Below, in pieces: positions 42,122 to 49,907 of a stretch of 64,000 bases of DNA (within the stretch, counting starts at the first letter, position 1; each line of letters starts with the position of its first letter). Made by a program: the position numbers and the translations under genes. A model generated the notes under the pieces. The model worked only from the letters and a program-made list of their open reading frames with translations. It had not been told where the DNA came from and searched no databases. This DNA comes from Planctomycetaceae bacterium (GTDB taxonomy: Bacteria > Planctomycetota > Planctomycetia > Pirellulales > Thermoguttaceae), in contig JAISLW010000268.1 in NCBI GenBank assembly GCA_031277105.1, positions 34,698-98,697 of the forward strand, read 5' to 3'.

Positions 42122-42427
42122 TTAGCCTAATCGTAAATTGACTATTTTATGAACAGATAATAAATGATTTAGTTTTGTTCTTGTGTATTCAAAATACCCT
42201 AACGCTGACAAATAGCGATAGCAACAATCTTTCGTATTATGCATTTTCAACGATTCCAAACATTTGTCGCGTAACTCTCCACGCATGTTATAACTGCATA
42301 TCGCTTCATACACTTCATCGGGAACTTTGTCCTTGACTTGATCGCGTTGGATTGACCATCCGTTCATTAAGCAATGAACGATATAATCTTGGTACTTCCA
42401 CATAGGATCTACTATTTGACCACTCAT
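42122..42427 (-). CDS. Small hypothetical protein
   Basis: 101 residues, helical, with PMWKYQDYIVHCLMNGWSIQ and LKMHNTKDCCYRYLSALGYF. Not recognised. It has a P1 promoter and the recurring 5'-UTR hairpin, and leads into the phosphatase-ligase pair 25 bases downstream. Confidence 0.6.
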   Translation of the reverse strand: MSGQIVDPMWKYQDYIVHCLMNGWSIQRDQVKDKVPDEVYEAICSYNMRGELRDKCLESLKMHNTKDCCYRYLSALGYFEYTRTKLNHLLSVHKIVNLRLG

Positions 42428-42429
42428 TA

Positions 42430-42536
42430 TTTATTACTTGTTTGTTTGTTGTAAATTAACGTTACTTACTACGCCGTAGGTAATATTTAATTCTTATAGT
42501 TACATTCTATTGATAAAATGAAAATATCAAAGTAAA
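42430..42536 (-). promoter_or_regulatory. P1 promoter with 5'-UTR hairpin
   Basis: Minus strand: TTGATA, 15 bases, TAGAAT at 42504-42530, then an imperfect hairpin whose arms lie near 42455-42492. A degenerate copy of the leader at 47.74 and 49.64 kb. Confidence 0.55.
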
Positions 42537-42539
42537 AAA

Positions 42540-42887
42540 TTAAAATTTTGTAGATATTTCTGCTGTTATAGATTTCATAAATTCATGATCTTGACCGCAA
42601 GTAAGTCTCGCCAAATGTACGGAGGGCGGCGTTAATCGCACGTTTGGTATTACCGTAAAACCGTCTTTCACAAAACATTCTAATTGATGATAAATTATTT
42701 CGCAAAATCGCTTGCAAGCGGAATCAAAATCCGAAAACGACTCAACTAATTGGACAACGAAACTGACGTTAAATTCGCAATTTTCAGCGGTCTGTTTAAT
42801 AACCCCAATTTTGTATCCGTTTAATTGTGCATCGAAATTACAAGGTATTAACGGGTTTTGTACAAATTCCAAATAAAAAACAACCAT
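42540..42887 (-). CDS. Small paralogous-family protein (FxVxL-x-G-x-I type)
   Basis: 115 residues. Pattern: short beta strand, then LNGYKIGVIKQTAENCEFNV, then a helix (FSDFDSACKRFCEIIYHQLE), then a final strand. The same pattern recurs in proteins at 52116, 52499, 52895, 53908, 56736 and 62887. Members are highly diverged. Function unknown. Confidence 0.6.
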   Translation of the reverse strand: MVVFYLEFVQNPLIPCNFDAQLNGYKIGVIKQTAENCEFNVSFVVQLVESFSDFDSACKRFCEIIYHQLECFVKDGFTVIPNVRLTPPSVHLARLTCGQDHEFMKSITAEISTKF

Positions 42888-42909
42888 AAAAATTCCTTTT
42901 CAAGATAAT

Positions 42910-42935
42910 TTAATTTCTACTGTTATACGTAAGAT
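42910..42935 (+). ncRNA. Degenerate solitary repeat next to tRNA-like gene
   Basis: TAATTTCTACTGTTATACGT then AAGATC: the repeat with a disrupted loop and an inserted A, on the plus strand, 5 bases from the 3' end of the tRNA-like gene. Confidence 0.4.
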
Positions 42936-42939
42936 CAAA

Positions 42940-43014
42940 AAACGGCGGCGGGACTTGAACCCGCATCTCAGTCATAACTGATCGCGCGATATGTTGCCAT
43001 TACACCACGCCGTT
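42940..43014 (-). tRNA. tRNA-like gene, isotype unassigned
   Basis: Acceptor arms AACGGCG and CGCCGTT pair perfectly. The A-box TGGTGTAATGG and a T-arm GCGGG-TTCAAGT-CCCGC are canonical. The middle is not: 26 bases lie between the D-arm and T-arm instead of about 23, and the only clear stem there is TCAG-TTATGA-CTGA, so a normal 7-base anticodon loop cannot be drawn. No CCA is encoded. Either a degenerate tRNA or a tRNA-like RNA; it follows a P2 promoter and a crRNA-like repeat. Confidence 0.55.
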
Positions 43015-43018
43015 TCCA

Positions 43019-43064
43019 ATCTACGATAGTAATTCTACAATAGTAGAAATATAAGGTCTTATCA
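43019..43064 (-). ncRNA. Cas12a-repeat-like unit fused upstream of tRNA-like gene
   Basis: Minus strand: GTGATAAGACC, then TTATATTTCTACTATTGTAG at 43034-43053, then a second partial copy ending ACTATCGTAGAT, 4 bases before the tRNA-like gene. A P2 -10 box (GGCATATAGT) abuts its 5' end, so an RNA would start at the repeat. Confidence 0.65.
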
Positions 43065-43067
43065 CTA

Positions 43068-43091
43068 TATGCCAATTAAAAACAGAAAATT
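43068..43091 (-). promoter_or_regulatory. P2-type promoter
   Basis: Minus strand: AATTTT, 12 bases, GGCATATAGT. It reads into the crRNA-like repeat and tRNA-like gene. Confidence 0.65.
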
Positions 43092-43140
43092 AATGAATAT
43101 TTCTATTTAATTTTAACGTTTGGCAAATGAATTGATTTCT

Positions 43141-44415
43141 CTAATCTGCTATTTTGGAGACCATTAGGCACTCGCCTGCTTTATTTGTTTTTAGCATAGT
43201 TATAAACGGATCAAATAGTTTGAAATCGGTCAATACTATATCAAATCGTGCCATTGCCAAATTATCCGTACTTACGTATTTTGACATCGGCATAAAGTTA
43301 AAAACTTTTACGCTTTCCTGTTTACTTACATCCGCTACGTAACTCGTAAACATATTTCGTAAATAATTTGTAATATCAGCGCTATCGCGTATAGTTACAA
43401 CACTTGCAAACTGCATCGTAACGTTAGTCAGTATTACATTGTCTGCCAATGGGACTATTAGCGTTTCAGGTAACATATACGGTTCGCCAAATACTTGGAA
43501 TAAATCATAAACGGGATTAACTTGCAATTCATTATATTCTAGCCATTTCAAATGTATTCCGTAACCAGCCGTCAATAGTTTGCGGGCGTATTTTGCTAAT
43601 TCTGATTTGTTTTTATCAAGTCTGGCGACTACTTTATGAATATCCGTCAAGGTCGATGCAGGATAAATGCTGTTATAACGCTCAATTACTCTCGCTTGTT
43701 CTGGTTTCACGCGTAAATAAGTGTTACAAGCCAACGTTATATCTGCTACTCCTTTTTGTAATAAATCTGATAGTCCTTTGTTTGGCAAAGTGTAAACGAC
43801 AATTCCGCTGTCTTTGTCGTACTTTTTAATACTGTCTATAAATTGCGAAACTTGTTGTTCTATGCTATCAAGGTCATTACTCAACGGTACAATATTAGGC
43901 GTAATTTCTGCTGTTTGCGTTTGACTTGGCGGCTGCGTTTTTTCGGGCGTATTGTCAAGAACATCTACAGCAATAGTATTATCTGATTTGTCTTTTTCAG
44001 TACAAATCTCTAAACTATCATATTCCGTTTTATTACAAATCGTATCAATTTGACTAGCGCCTATATTTTGAATTTCTGATTTAGGCGTTACAACTGTTTT
44101 GAGTTTTGGTTGAAAATCTGTTTTGATTTCTGGTTCTAGTTGAAAATCTGTTTTAACTACAACTCGTCGTCCTAAAAGTTCTTTTATAAATTGAGCCGCT
44201 TCGTCTTTAATATAATTGACCATAACGTCAAAATCGGTTGTACCTGAAAACATACGGTCATAGTTGTACGTTGTTACTAACCAGTAAGGCAATTGTCCGA
44301 TAAAAAGACGCTGCTGGATACAACCGTAATACAGATCATTTATCGCAAAACTAAAATAAGGTCTCGCGTATTTATCGACTGATTGCCTAAAATGGACAAT
44401 AAATTCATCGTTCAT
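43141..44415 (-). CDS. Hypothetical protein with disordered linker
   Basis: 424 residues. An N-terminal domain (1-90) is followed by a Lys/Glu/Pro/Thr-rich linker (about 90-175) and a helical C-terminal domain (about 180-424) with YLRVKPEQARVIERYNSIYP and ARLDKNKSELAKYARKLLTA. No family recognised. A P2 promoter and a 35-codon gene lie directly upstream. Confidence 0.65.
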   Translation of the reverse strand: MNDEFIVHFRQSVDKYARPYFSFAINDLYYGCIQQRLFIGQLPYWLVTTYNYDRMFSGTTDFDVMVNYIKDEAAQFIKELLGRRVVVKTDFQLEPEIKTDFQPKLKTVVTPKSEIQNIGASQIDTICNKTEYDSLEICTEKDKSDNTIAVDVLDNTPEKTQPPSQTQTAEITPNIVPLSNDLDSIEQQVSQFIDSIKKYDKDSGIVVYTLPNKGLSDLLQKGVADITLACNTYLRVKPEQARVIERYNSIYPASTLTDIHKVVARLDKNKSELAKYARKLLTAGYGIHLKWLEYNELQVNPVYDLFQVFGEPYMLPETLIVPLADNVILTNVTMQFASVVTIRDSADITNYLRNMFTSYVADVSKQESVKVFNFMPMSKYVSTDNLAMARFDIVLTDFKLFDPFITMLKTNKAGECLMVSKIAD

Positions 44416-44417
44416 AA

Positions 44418-44525
44418 TTAAATTTCCTTTTGTTTAATTTTGTGTAGATCGCTGTCCTTGAACGAATTAATTATCGACGCAGCACGGTCAATAGTTGCTT
44501 CAGACATAATGTTTCGTTTACTCAT
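44418..44525 (-). CDS. Very small protein
   Basis: 35 residues (MSKRNIMSEATIDRAASIIN, then SFKDSDLHKIKQKEI). It ends 2 bases before the ATG of the next gene, and its last codons provide that gene's ribosome-binding site (AAAAGGAAATTTAATT). Its own Shine-Dalgarno is weak. Protein-like amphipathic helix; function unknown. Confidence 0.55.
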   Translation of the reverse strand: MSKRNIMSEATIDRAASIINSFKDSDLHKIKQKEI

Positions 44526-44593
44526 TTGTTTAACAGATTAAAAAAATCATAAATAAAGCGGAACAGCAATGTAGTATTATCATACTTATATGA

Positions 44594-44623
44594 TATGCCG
44601 ATTAAAAACAGAAAATTAGTCAA
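44594..44623 (-). promoter_or_regulatory. P2-type promoter
   Basis: Minus strand: TTGACTAATTTT, 12 bases, GGCATATCAT. One of the best matches to the consensus; reads toward 44525. Confidence 0.7.
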
Positions 44624-44644
44624 ACAAAAAATAAAAAGAAATTA

Positions 44645-45619
44645 TCAACTGTAAAGAATGTTTTCCAGCGATTGAAACGGTTTTGCTAAAGATTGGTAAA
44701 TGCAGTCGGTATCTTCTGTAACATTTTCCACTGAACAAAAACCATCTTTATCAGCGGTAACGTAATAATTGCAACAATCAGTAATTTTTTCTTTAATACT
44801 GAATACTTCAATCGCCCGCATGAAATACGGGCTGTATGTTGTCAATAAAATAGTCAAATTAAACGCTTTTTGCAATAATACTAACGCTTTGGCAAATTGA
44901 ATTTGCCATTCGGGATGTAAATGAATTTCGGGTTCGTCTAAAATCAACACATCTTCCTCTTGTATTGCATGGTTTTCTAAAAGGCGTTTAAGGATTAAAA
45001 ACGATTTCATTCCAGCTGAAACGTTAACGAGCTCTAATGATTCGTTAAGGTCTTTATAACGGTAACCTAATTGACCGTATTCTTTTTGTTCAAAGTTACC
45101 GTCAACAATGGAATTTAGCGCTGACCAAACTTTATTTAGTTTTTTTTCTGTAACTACTTCTTGTATCTCACTCTCTTTATTTTTAGAATGAAGCAATACG
45201 CGGTGCAAAGATTCTCTAGGATGCGTAATTGAAGTACGATACGAATCGATATAAAAAGCGTTATGAACAAGTCCAATATTATTTTCAAATGAAGAGCATC
45301 GTTTCTTGTTAAAATTGACGTTAATAGAATTGCCTTTAATGGTCAATTTCACCGTACTCTCTTCTGATAGATAATTGACGTGAACAAACTGATATGCAAA
45401 CTCTTTTCCAAAATTGTTTGAAATTATCTTTTTCTTAATTTCATCTTCGCTATCGTGTTGCATCACGTCATTGAGTTCCATAAAAGAGTTAAACGTACAA
45501 TACAGCGCTTTTCCAAACGTGCTTTTACCTGTATCGTTATTACCTGCGATTACAGTAATGCCTTGCAATTCTATTTCGGCTTCTCTGATTTTCCCAATAT
45601 TTTTGATTTTAAGAAGCAT
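44645..45619 (-). CDS. Lone ABC/OLD-like AAA ATPase
   Basis: 324 residues. LLKIKNIGKIREAEIELQGI start, Walker A ITVIAGNNDTGKSTFGKALY at about 20-40, a signature-like VSAGMKSFLILKRLLEN, Walker B DVLILDEPEIHLHPEWQIQF and LLTTYSPYFMRAI. There is no Toprim domain, so it is the short AAA type that often works with a nuclease partner in defence systems. No obvious partner is adjacent; its target is unknown. Confidence 0.75.
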   Translation of the reverse strand: MLLKIKNIGKIREAEIELQGITVIAGNNDTGKSTFGKALYCTFNSFMELNDVMQHDSEDEIKKKIISNNFGKEFAYQFVHVNYLSEESTVKLTIKGNSINVNFNKKRCSSFENNIGLVHNAFYIDSYRTSITHPRESLHRVLLHSKNKESEIQEVVTEKKLNKVWSALNSIVDGNFEQKEYGQLGYRYKDLNESLELVNVSAGMKSFLILKRLLENHAIQEEDVLILDEPEIHLHPEWQIQFAKALVLLQKAFNLTILLTTYSPYFMRAIEVFSIKEKITDCCNYYVTADKDGFCSVENVTEDTDCIYQSLAKPFQSLENILYS

Positions 45620-45673
45620 AAAACTTAATCCAGTTATTTTCGGGCGTTAATTTCTCTCCCGATTCGTATTTAT

Positions 45674-45823
45674 TTAATTGAAACACGACGGCAAAGTACC
45701 GTCGGGATAATCTTCATACTCTGCGTCATATAGCCGCATTTCATCCATTAACCTGCGTACCCGCCTGTCCAGCGCCGTTAAGCGTTCTTCTACCGTCGTA
45801 GGTCTAGGGAACACAAACGGCAC
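45674..45823 (-). CDS. Possible small protein or frameshifted tail of upstream gene
   Basis: 49 residues if a GTG at 45823 is used (VPFVFPRPTTVEERLTALDR ...). Just upstream another frame stays open across the stop of the 45908 gene (SEKYTQTGKKPDSIKTVTKT), so the two pieces could be a longer ancestral C-terminus broken by frameshifts. No ribosome-binding site is visible. Confidence 0.35.
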   Translation of the reverse strand: MPFVFPRPTTVEERLTALDRRVRRLMDEMRLYDAEYEDYPDGTLPSCFN

Positions 45824-45907
45824 AAACTCGCATTATTTTTACCTGTTTTTGTAACCGTCTTTATACTGTCCGGCTTCTTGCCCGTTTGTGTGTACTTTTC
45901 GCTTTTC

Positions 45908-46645
45908 TTAAACTTGCGGAACGTCAAACGTATAAGATTTAAGGAATGCCCGTTCTCTCCAACATTCGGGGACGTATCTTGTTATTTCGCCTGTCTTATT
46001 TATAACGGGGGACATCACTAAATACTCGCCCGTGGTGACTTCAACGCAACGATCTAGGTCATATTTTATTATAACCTTGTGCAAATTACGCGGATTAATC
46101 AAAACGGTGTAAAGTCTAGGGTTATCTAATAACTGATCTACAATCCATAATTGCCCACCTATAAATTCGCGCAACCCTGACATGTAAGTATGCGGCGTAT
46201 GATCTGCGGGCGGATTAAATAAATCTAGCGTTACGTCCGGTTCGTATTTTAATACGCGGGCGCTGAGTAACTCTAAATTAAATCCATAGCGGACAGCGCA
46301 GGGTATATCGGTATTTTGCGGCTTGCCGATTTCCATCAAGCGGTGACTTTTAACATAGGGCGCTACTTCGCCTGACACAAGAACGCGGAATGTCTTGTGT
46401 TTATCAATCCATTCGCCGTTAAGCGTAGGCGGATTATGTACAAGATAATCACCCGCTTCTAATTTTAAGTACGTGCGCGCCGTACCGTCAATGTATAAAA
46501 AAACCGTATCGCCGATTAAAGATAAACTACTCGGCGATACGGCTACTAATTTCTCCATGTTAGTTTTATCTGCGGGTATTTTATAAATATCGCAATACGG
46601 CGAACTAAACAAATACCGCTTTTCAATCGCTCTCAATATCTCCAT
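45908..46645 (-). CDS. Hypothetical protein
   Basis: 245 residues from ATG 46645 (GGAGGGAAAAA upstream). Beta-rich with an IYKIPAD segment near the N-terminus resembling the duplicated YRVYKIPVD units of the protein at 49176. It contains GDYLVHNPPTLNGEWIDKHK and LDRCVEVTTGEYLVMSP. The role is unknown. Confidence 0.6.
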   Translation of the reverse strand: MEILRAIEKRYLFSSPYCDIYKIPADKTNMEKLVAVSPSSLSLIGDTVFLYIDGTARTYLKLEAGDYLVHNPPTLNGEWIDKHKTFRVLVSGEVAPYVKSHRLMEIGKPQNTDIPCAVRYGFNLELLSARVLKYEPDVTLDLFNPPADHTPHTYMSGLREFIGGQLWIVDQLLDNPRLYTVLINPRNLHKVIIKYDLDRCVEVTTGEYLVMSPVINKTGEITRYVPECWRERAFLKSYTFDVPQV

Positions 46646-46712
46646 TTTTTCCCTCCATAACATCTGTTAATAACTGGGATGCTTTTAACTGTAAATTTAG
46701 ATTACTTACGTA

Positions 46713-47189
46713 TTAGGTGACTATACACAAGCCGCCGTGAACATTCGGGCAATATTCATACTCGCGGTTTTTAAGCAATTTATCTATATCCCATTTATAC
46801 AATTCGACGGCGTTACTATATTTGTTTAGCGATTTACTACTTGATACTAATTGACTTGTTTTGATTAATTTTTGGCAATAATCTAAACCTTGGTTTAACG
46901 CAGTTATTTCATCTTTTATCTGTTCGATAGGCGGAAACCGTTCTACGGTTGAACTCCTGTACGCTGCCATATCAAGTACATCCTCGTAACCGCTATCATC
47001 CAGAGACCGCAAAAATATAAAATCCCATTCGCATATTTTTGCATCCCAATAAAGCCAAATAGTCAAATACGAATTATGATAAAAATTATATCTGTACAAA
47101 TTAGACTTAATCAATATTATCGGCGGATTATTATCCATCCACCATGCGTCAAAAATTAAATTAGCAGTCGATGCAATTAGTTTATCCAT
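46713..47189 (-). CDS. Small paralogous-family protein (IWLYWD type)
   Basis: 158 residues from ATG 47189 (AAGGAG, 6 bases). The segment LTIWLYWDAKICEWDFIFLR matches LSIWLEFDFNAARWEWLLLR of the protein at 48664, and the helical second halves also align (NKYSNAVELY versus NRYRNVILTA). The two are paralogs of unknown function. Confidence 0.65.
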   Translation of the reverse strand: MDKLIASTANLIFDAWWMDNNPPIILIKSNLYRYNFYHNSYLTIWLYWDAKICEWDFIFLRSLDDSGYEDVLDMAAYRSSTVERFPPIEQIKDEITALNQGLDYCQKLIKTSQLVSSSKSLNKYSNAVELYKWDIDKLLKNREYEYCPNVHGGLCIVT

Positions 47190-47211
47190 CACAAACTCCT
47201 TCTTATTCGTT

Positions 47212-47244
47212 ATCTACAACAGTAGAAATATAAGGTCTTATCAC
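47212..47244 (-). ncRNA. Solitary full-length Cas12a-repeat-like unit
   Basis: 33 bases on the minus strand: GTGATAAGACC at the 5' end and TATTTCTACTGTTGTAGAT at the 3' end. The loop UGUU equals that of the Francisella Cas12a repeat as I recall it. It starts at the P2 -10 box and ends 22 bases before the ATG at 47189. Confidence 0.75.
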
Positions 47245-47246
47245 TA

Positions 47247-47276
47247 TATGCCGATTGGCAACGGCAAATTAGTCAA
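47247..47276 (-). promoter_or_regulatory. P2-type promoter
   Basis: Minus strand: TTGACTAATTTG, 12 bases, GGCATATAGT, abutting the solitary repeat. Confidence 0.7.
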
Positions 47277-47303
47277 ATTGTTGCAGTATCGTTCAGGTCT
47301 CGT

Positions 47304-47702
47304 TTACAACGTACAAGCAATATGTAACTCAATCGCTTCATCGTGGCGACTACGCCATAATTTTTTATAATCCTCATAGACGTTTGCGTCGCATAAATTG
47401 TCTTCGCTAAAGTGTTTTAACTGGTCAACAACGGTTTCAAGTCTATTAGTCAAATCTATACAAAAGCCCGTAACTGCATCAACTGTCGCAAAATTCATAT
47501 ATGGATTAGTTCCAGATTTGCGGATTTTGAATTCGTTTTTCAATTTCGTCAATAAGTTGTTGTTTAATTCGCAGGCGCATTCGCATCTGTCAGTATTTGA
47601 TCTGGTTACTAATTTAACTTGTTCCATCGCCTGCTTCAAATCGGCAAATAAACGGTCAATTAAATTAAAAACATCGCACTCTTTAATTCGTTCTTGTGTC
47701 AT
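47304..47702 (-). CDS. Small helical hypothetical protein
   Basis: 132 residues, helical, with CDVFNLIDRLFADLKQAMEQ and LTNRLETVVDQLKHFSEDN. Not recognised. It is first in its operon, behind a double promoter cassette with the conserved 5'-UTR hairpin. Confidence 0.6.
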   Translation of the reverse strand: MTQERIKECDVFNLIDRLFADLKQAMEQVKLVTRSNTDRCECACELNNNLLTKLKNEFKIRKSGTNPYMNFATVDAVTGFCIDLTNRLETVVDQLKHFSEDNLCDANVYEDYKKLWRSRHDEAIELHIACTL

Positions 47703-47875
47703 TTTTCACTAACCTTTTACTGTTTGTTTGTTTGTTGTAAATTAAACGTTACTTGCTACGCCGTAAGTAATGTTTAATTCTTATAGTTATATTCTATTGA
47801 TAAAAAGGAAAGGTCAAAGTAAAAAATTAAAATTTTATTAAAATAATATGCCATTGCTCGCGTTAGAATTAGGTA
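47703..47875 (-). promoter_or_regulatory. Double promoter cassette with 5'-UTR hairpin
   Basis: P2: AATTCT, 12 bases, GGCATATTAT at 47847-47870. P1: TTGACC, 15 bases, TAGAAT at 47791-47817. A 14-base stem (47741-47754 with 47765-47778, one G-U, 10-base loop) lies in the leader. The rest of the gap to 48015 has a CGTTAC-GATTT-GTAACG hairpin near 47965 and no gene. Confidence 0.7.
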
Positions 47876-48015
47876 AGATTAGAAGTATTTTTAGAATTTT
47901 TTTTGGGGGGAGATAATATTGGCATTATAATGTAAACATTTCGCTGACTTGCTTTTTGTATCGCGTTACGATTTGTAACGGTGGTATTCGATTGAGCAAC
48001 GTTGCCAGCGAATGT

Positions 48016-48330
48016 TTACGTTTTTGTTTTGCCGTTTAATATTATGTCGCCCCATAAATCGCACGGATCACAACAATTCATGTTATCGGCGTTCAATTCT
48101 AATTCAACGCCGATTAAATGTTCGGTCAAACGAGTCAATGATTCATTTATCATTTTTGCGTTTTGCCAAAGCGACGCTGCTGAGTTATCTAGTTCCTGTT
48201 TATTTGCGTTAGTAAAAGAATACGCTGCTATCGATCTGGCAATGCATCGAATGCTGAAACAATAATCGTTAAGTTCACGTATTATTTGGAGCGTTGTCGC
48301 TTTACGCGTCGGGTTGCGTTTGACGGGCAT
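48016..48330 (-). CDS. Small helical hypothetical protein
   Basis: 104 residues, helical, ending GVELELNADNMNCCDPCDLW. A basic start MPVKRNPTRKATTLQIIREL. Not recognised; a partial crRNA-like repeat (TTTCTATCGTAGAT) lies just upstream near 48345. Confidence 0.55.
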   Translation of the reverse strand: MPVKRNPTRKATTLQIIRELNDYCFSIRCIARSIAAYSFTNANKQELDNSAASLWQNAKMINESLTRLTEHLIGVELELNADNMNCCDPCDLWGDIILNGKTKT

Positions 48331-48362
48331 ATTATTTTCTTTCTATCGTAGATATTTTGTTC

Positions 48363-48662
48363 CTAGCGGGACAAATTTTTGTTGTCTAATTTTTCTAATA
48401 TTTCATTATACATTTGAAACCGTTTTGACCTATTTTCTAGCCATTCTGTATCTATGTCGATTTCGTACAACCATCGGTCAATGCGGTTTTGTAGCTCTGT
48501 TTCGTTTTCGTATTCTATTAGCCCTATTGTTTCCGTATGTAGATTGTGGATAAATTCTATTAACGGTTTTATTTTGGCTATTTTATGTTTGCCGTACCAT
48601 GCTATTTTTTCTAAATGGGCTGCTATCTTGGCACAAACAATTGTTTCATCGGTTTCAGTCAT
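48363..48662 (-). CDS. Small hypothetical protein
   Basis: 99 residues, helical and charged (IAAHLEKIAWYGKHKIAKIK, ETELQNRIDRWLYEIDIDTE). Its start lies 1 base after the stop of the upstream gene. Not recognised. Confidence 0.6.
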   Translation of the reverse strand: MTETDETIVCAKIAAHLEKIAWYGKHKIAKIKPLIEFIHNLHTETIGLIEYENETELQNRIDRWLYEIDIDTEWLENRSKRFQMYNEILEKLDNKNLSR

Positions 48663-48663
48663 T

Positions 48664-49179
48664 TTATTCTAGTTCTTTCGCTCTTTGTGCGAAAGCGGTT
48701 AATATTACGTTGCGGTAACGGTTTAACGATAATTGAGAGCCAAACGCAACGACTTTTTTATCAGCGTTGACCGCTTCGCACCATCTAATCGCTTGTTCTA
48801 TAACGTAAATTTCGTATAATATTATTTCTTTATCGGCTTCTCTGCCTAACCCGTCGAAATCGTATTGATAAATTGGAATGAAACCGTTATCGTCAAATCG
48901 TAACAACAACCATTCCCATCTTGCCGCATTGAAATCGAATTCTAACCAGATTGACAATCCGATTTTCGCTTTTTCTTTGCGTAACCAATGAAAAAACGGG
49001 TTGACCATAACAACAGGTCGCATGCCCAACGATTTGTAAATTACATCCGACGTACTTATCACCATCGATTGTAATTTTACTTGGTCGTATGTTAAAATTT
49101 TATCCGACTCGTCAATTATCATTCCCGATGAATCTACTAAATCGTCAGTAATCATATATTCAGTTACAGGCGGATTCAT
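48664..49179 (-). CDS. Small paralogous-family protein (IWLEFD type)
   Basis: 171 residues. IGLSIWLEFDFNAARWEWLL aligns with the protein at 46713. Unlike it, this copy has an extra 50-residue acidic N-terminus (YMITDDLVDSSGMIIDESDK). It overlaps the upstream gene by 4 bases. Confidence 0.65.
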   Translation of the reverse strand: MNPPVTEYMITDDLVDSSGMIIDESDKILTYDQVKLQSMVISTSDVIYKSLGMRPVVMVNPFFHWLRKEKAKIGLSIWLEFDFNAARWEWLLLRFDDNGFIPIYQYDFDGLGREADKEIILYEIYVIEQAIRWCEAVNADKKVVAFGSQLSLNRYRNVILTAFAQRAKELE

Positions 49180-49607
49180 TTTTCACTCCTTTCATTTTCT
49201 TTTATAGTTGCATCTACAGGTGGCGGTAGATGTGTAACGTAATACGTTTTTATGAACGTTTGGCATTTTTCAAACGTTCCTGCAAACAACTTTTCACAAG
49301 TTGGGTCGTCGTCCATGATCTCCCAACCAGATCGATGGATATACTTTAAGTAAAATCCGATTTCATTATCGATTGGAAACTTATAAACTCTGTAAATTGA
49401 GTTCACAGAGTTTTCCCATATTTGTCTAGTAAAGTTTGTCAAGTACGTGTCGCCGTAATTACGGCATTCCGCAAACGTACCTGTGAATAGGATTTCGCAT
49501 TTAGACGCGTACTCTGCGTTTGACCACCGCTCGGCGGGAATGTACGTTAGTCTAAACCCTATCGCAGTATCCACAGGAATCTTGTAAACTCGATATTGAT
49601 CTTCCAT
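49176..49607 (-). CDS. Hypothetical protein with two YRVYKIPVD repeats
   Basis: 143 residues made of two similar halves: YRVYKIPVDTAIGFRLTYIP with CEILFTGTFAECRNY, and YRVYKFPIDNEIGFYLKYIH with CEKLFAGTFEKCQTF. This is an internal duplication. The IPVD segment also occurs once in the protein at 45908. Function unknown. Confidence 0.65.
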   Translation of the reverse strand: MEDQYRVYKIPVDTAIGFRLTYIPAERWSNAEYASKCEILFTGTFAECRNYGDTYLTNFTRQIWENSVNSIYRVYKFPIDNEIGFYLKYIHRSGWEIMDDDPTCEKLFAGTFEKCQTFIKTYYVTHLPPPVDATIKENERSEK

Positions 49608-49775
49608 TTCACTAACCTTTTACTGTTTGTTTGTTGTAAATTAAACGTTACTTACAACGTCGTAAGTAATGTTTAATTCTTATAGTTACATTCTATTGAT
49701 AAAATGAAAATGTCAAAGTAAAAAATTAAAATTTTATTAAAATAATATGCCATTGTTCGCGTAAGAATTAGGTAA
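49608..49775 (-). promoter_or_regulatory. Double promoter cassette with 5'-UTR hairpin
   Basis: Near-identical to 47703-47875. P2 GGCATATTAT at 49746. P1 TTGACA, 15 bases, TAGAAT at 49690-49716. The 14-base stem is at 49640-49653 with 49664-49677. Confidence 0.7.
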
Positions 49776-49801
49776 GATTAGAAGTATTTTTAGTTTTTTT
49801 T

Positions 49802-49907
49802 TTGAGATACTCTTAACGAAAACATCTATAATATTTACCCGCACGTCAAGTAACGACGTTATACTTCTACTATTGCAGAAGTATCATTAATTTTTACTAT
49901 TGTAGAT
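49802..49907 (+). ncRNA. Plus-strand small RNA cassette ending in Cas12a-repeat-like hairpin
   Basis: TATAAT at 49827; the -35 is uncertain (TTGAGA at 49802 with a 19-base spacer). Then ACGTC at 49843 pairing with GACGT at 49855, a hairpin with arms ATACTTCT and AGAAGTAT at 49861-49884, and TAATTTTTACTATTGTAGAT at 49888-49907. It overlaps, antisense, the 3' end of the gene at 49859. Confidence 0.65.
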
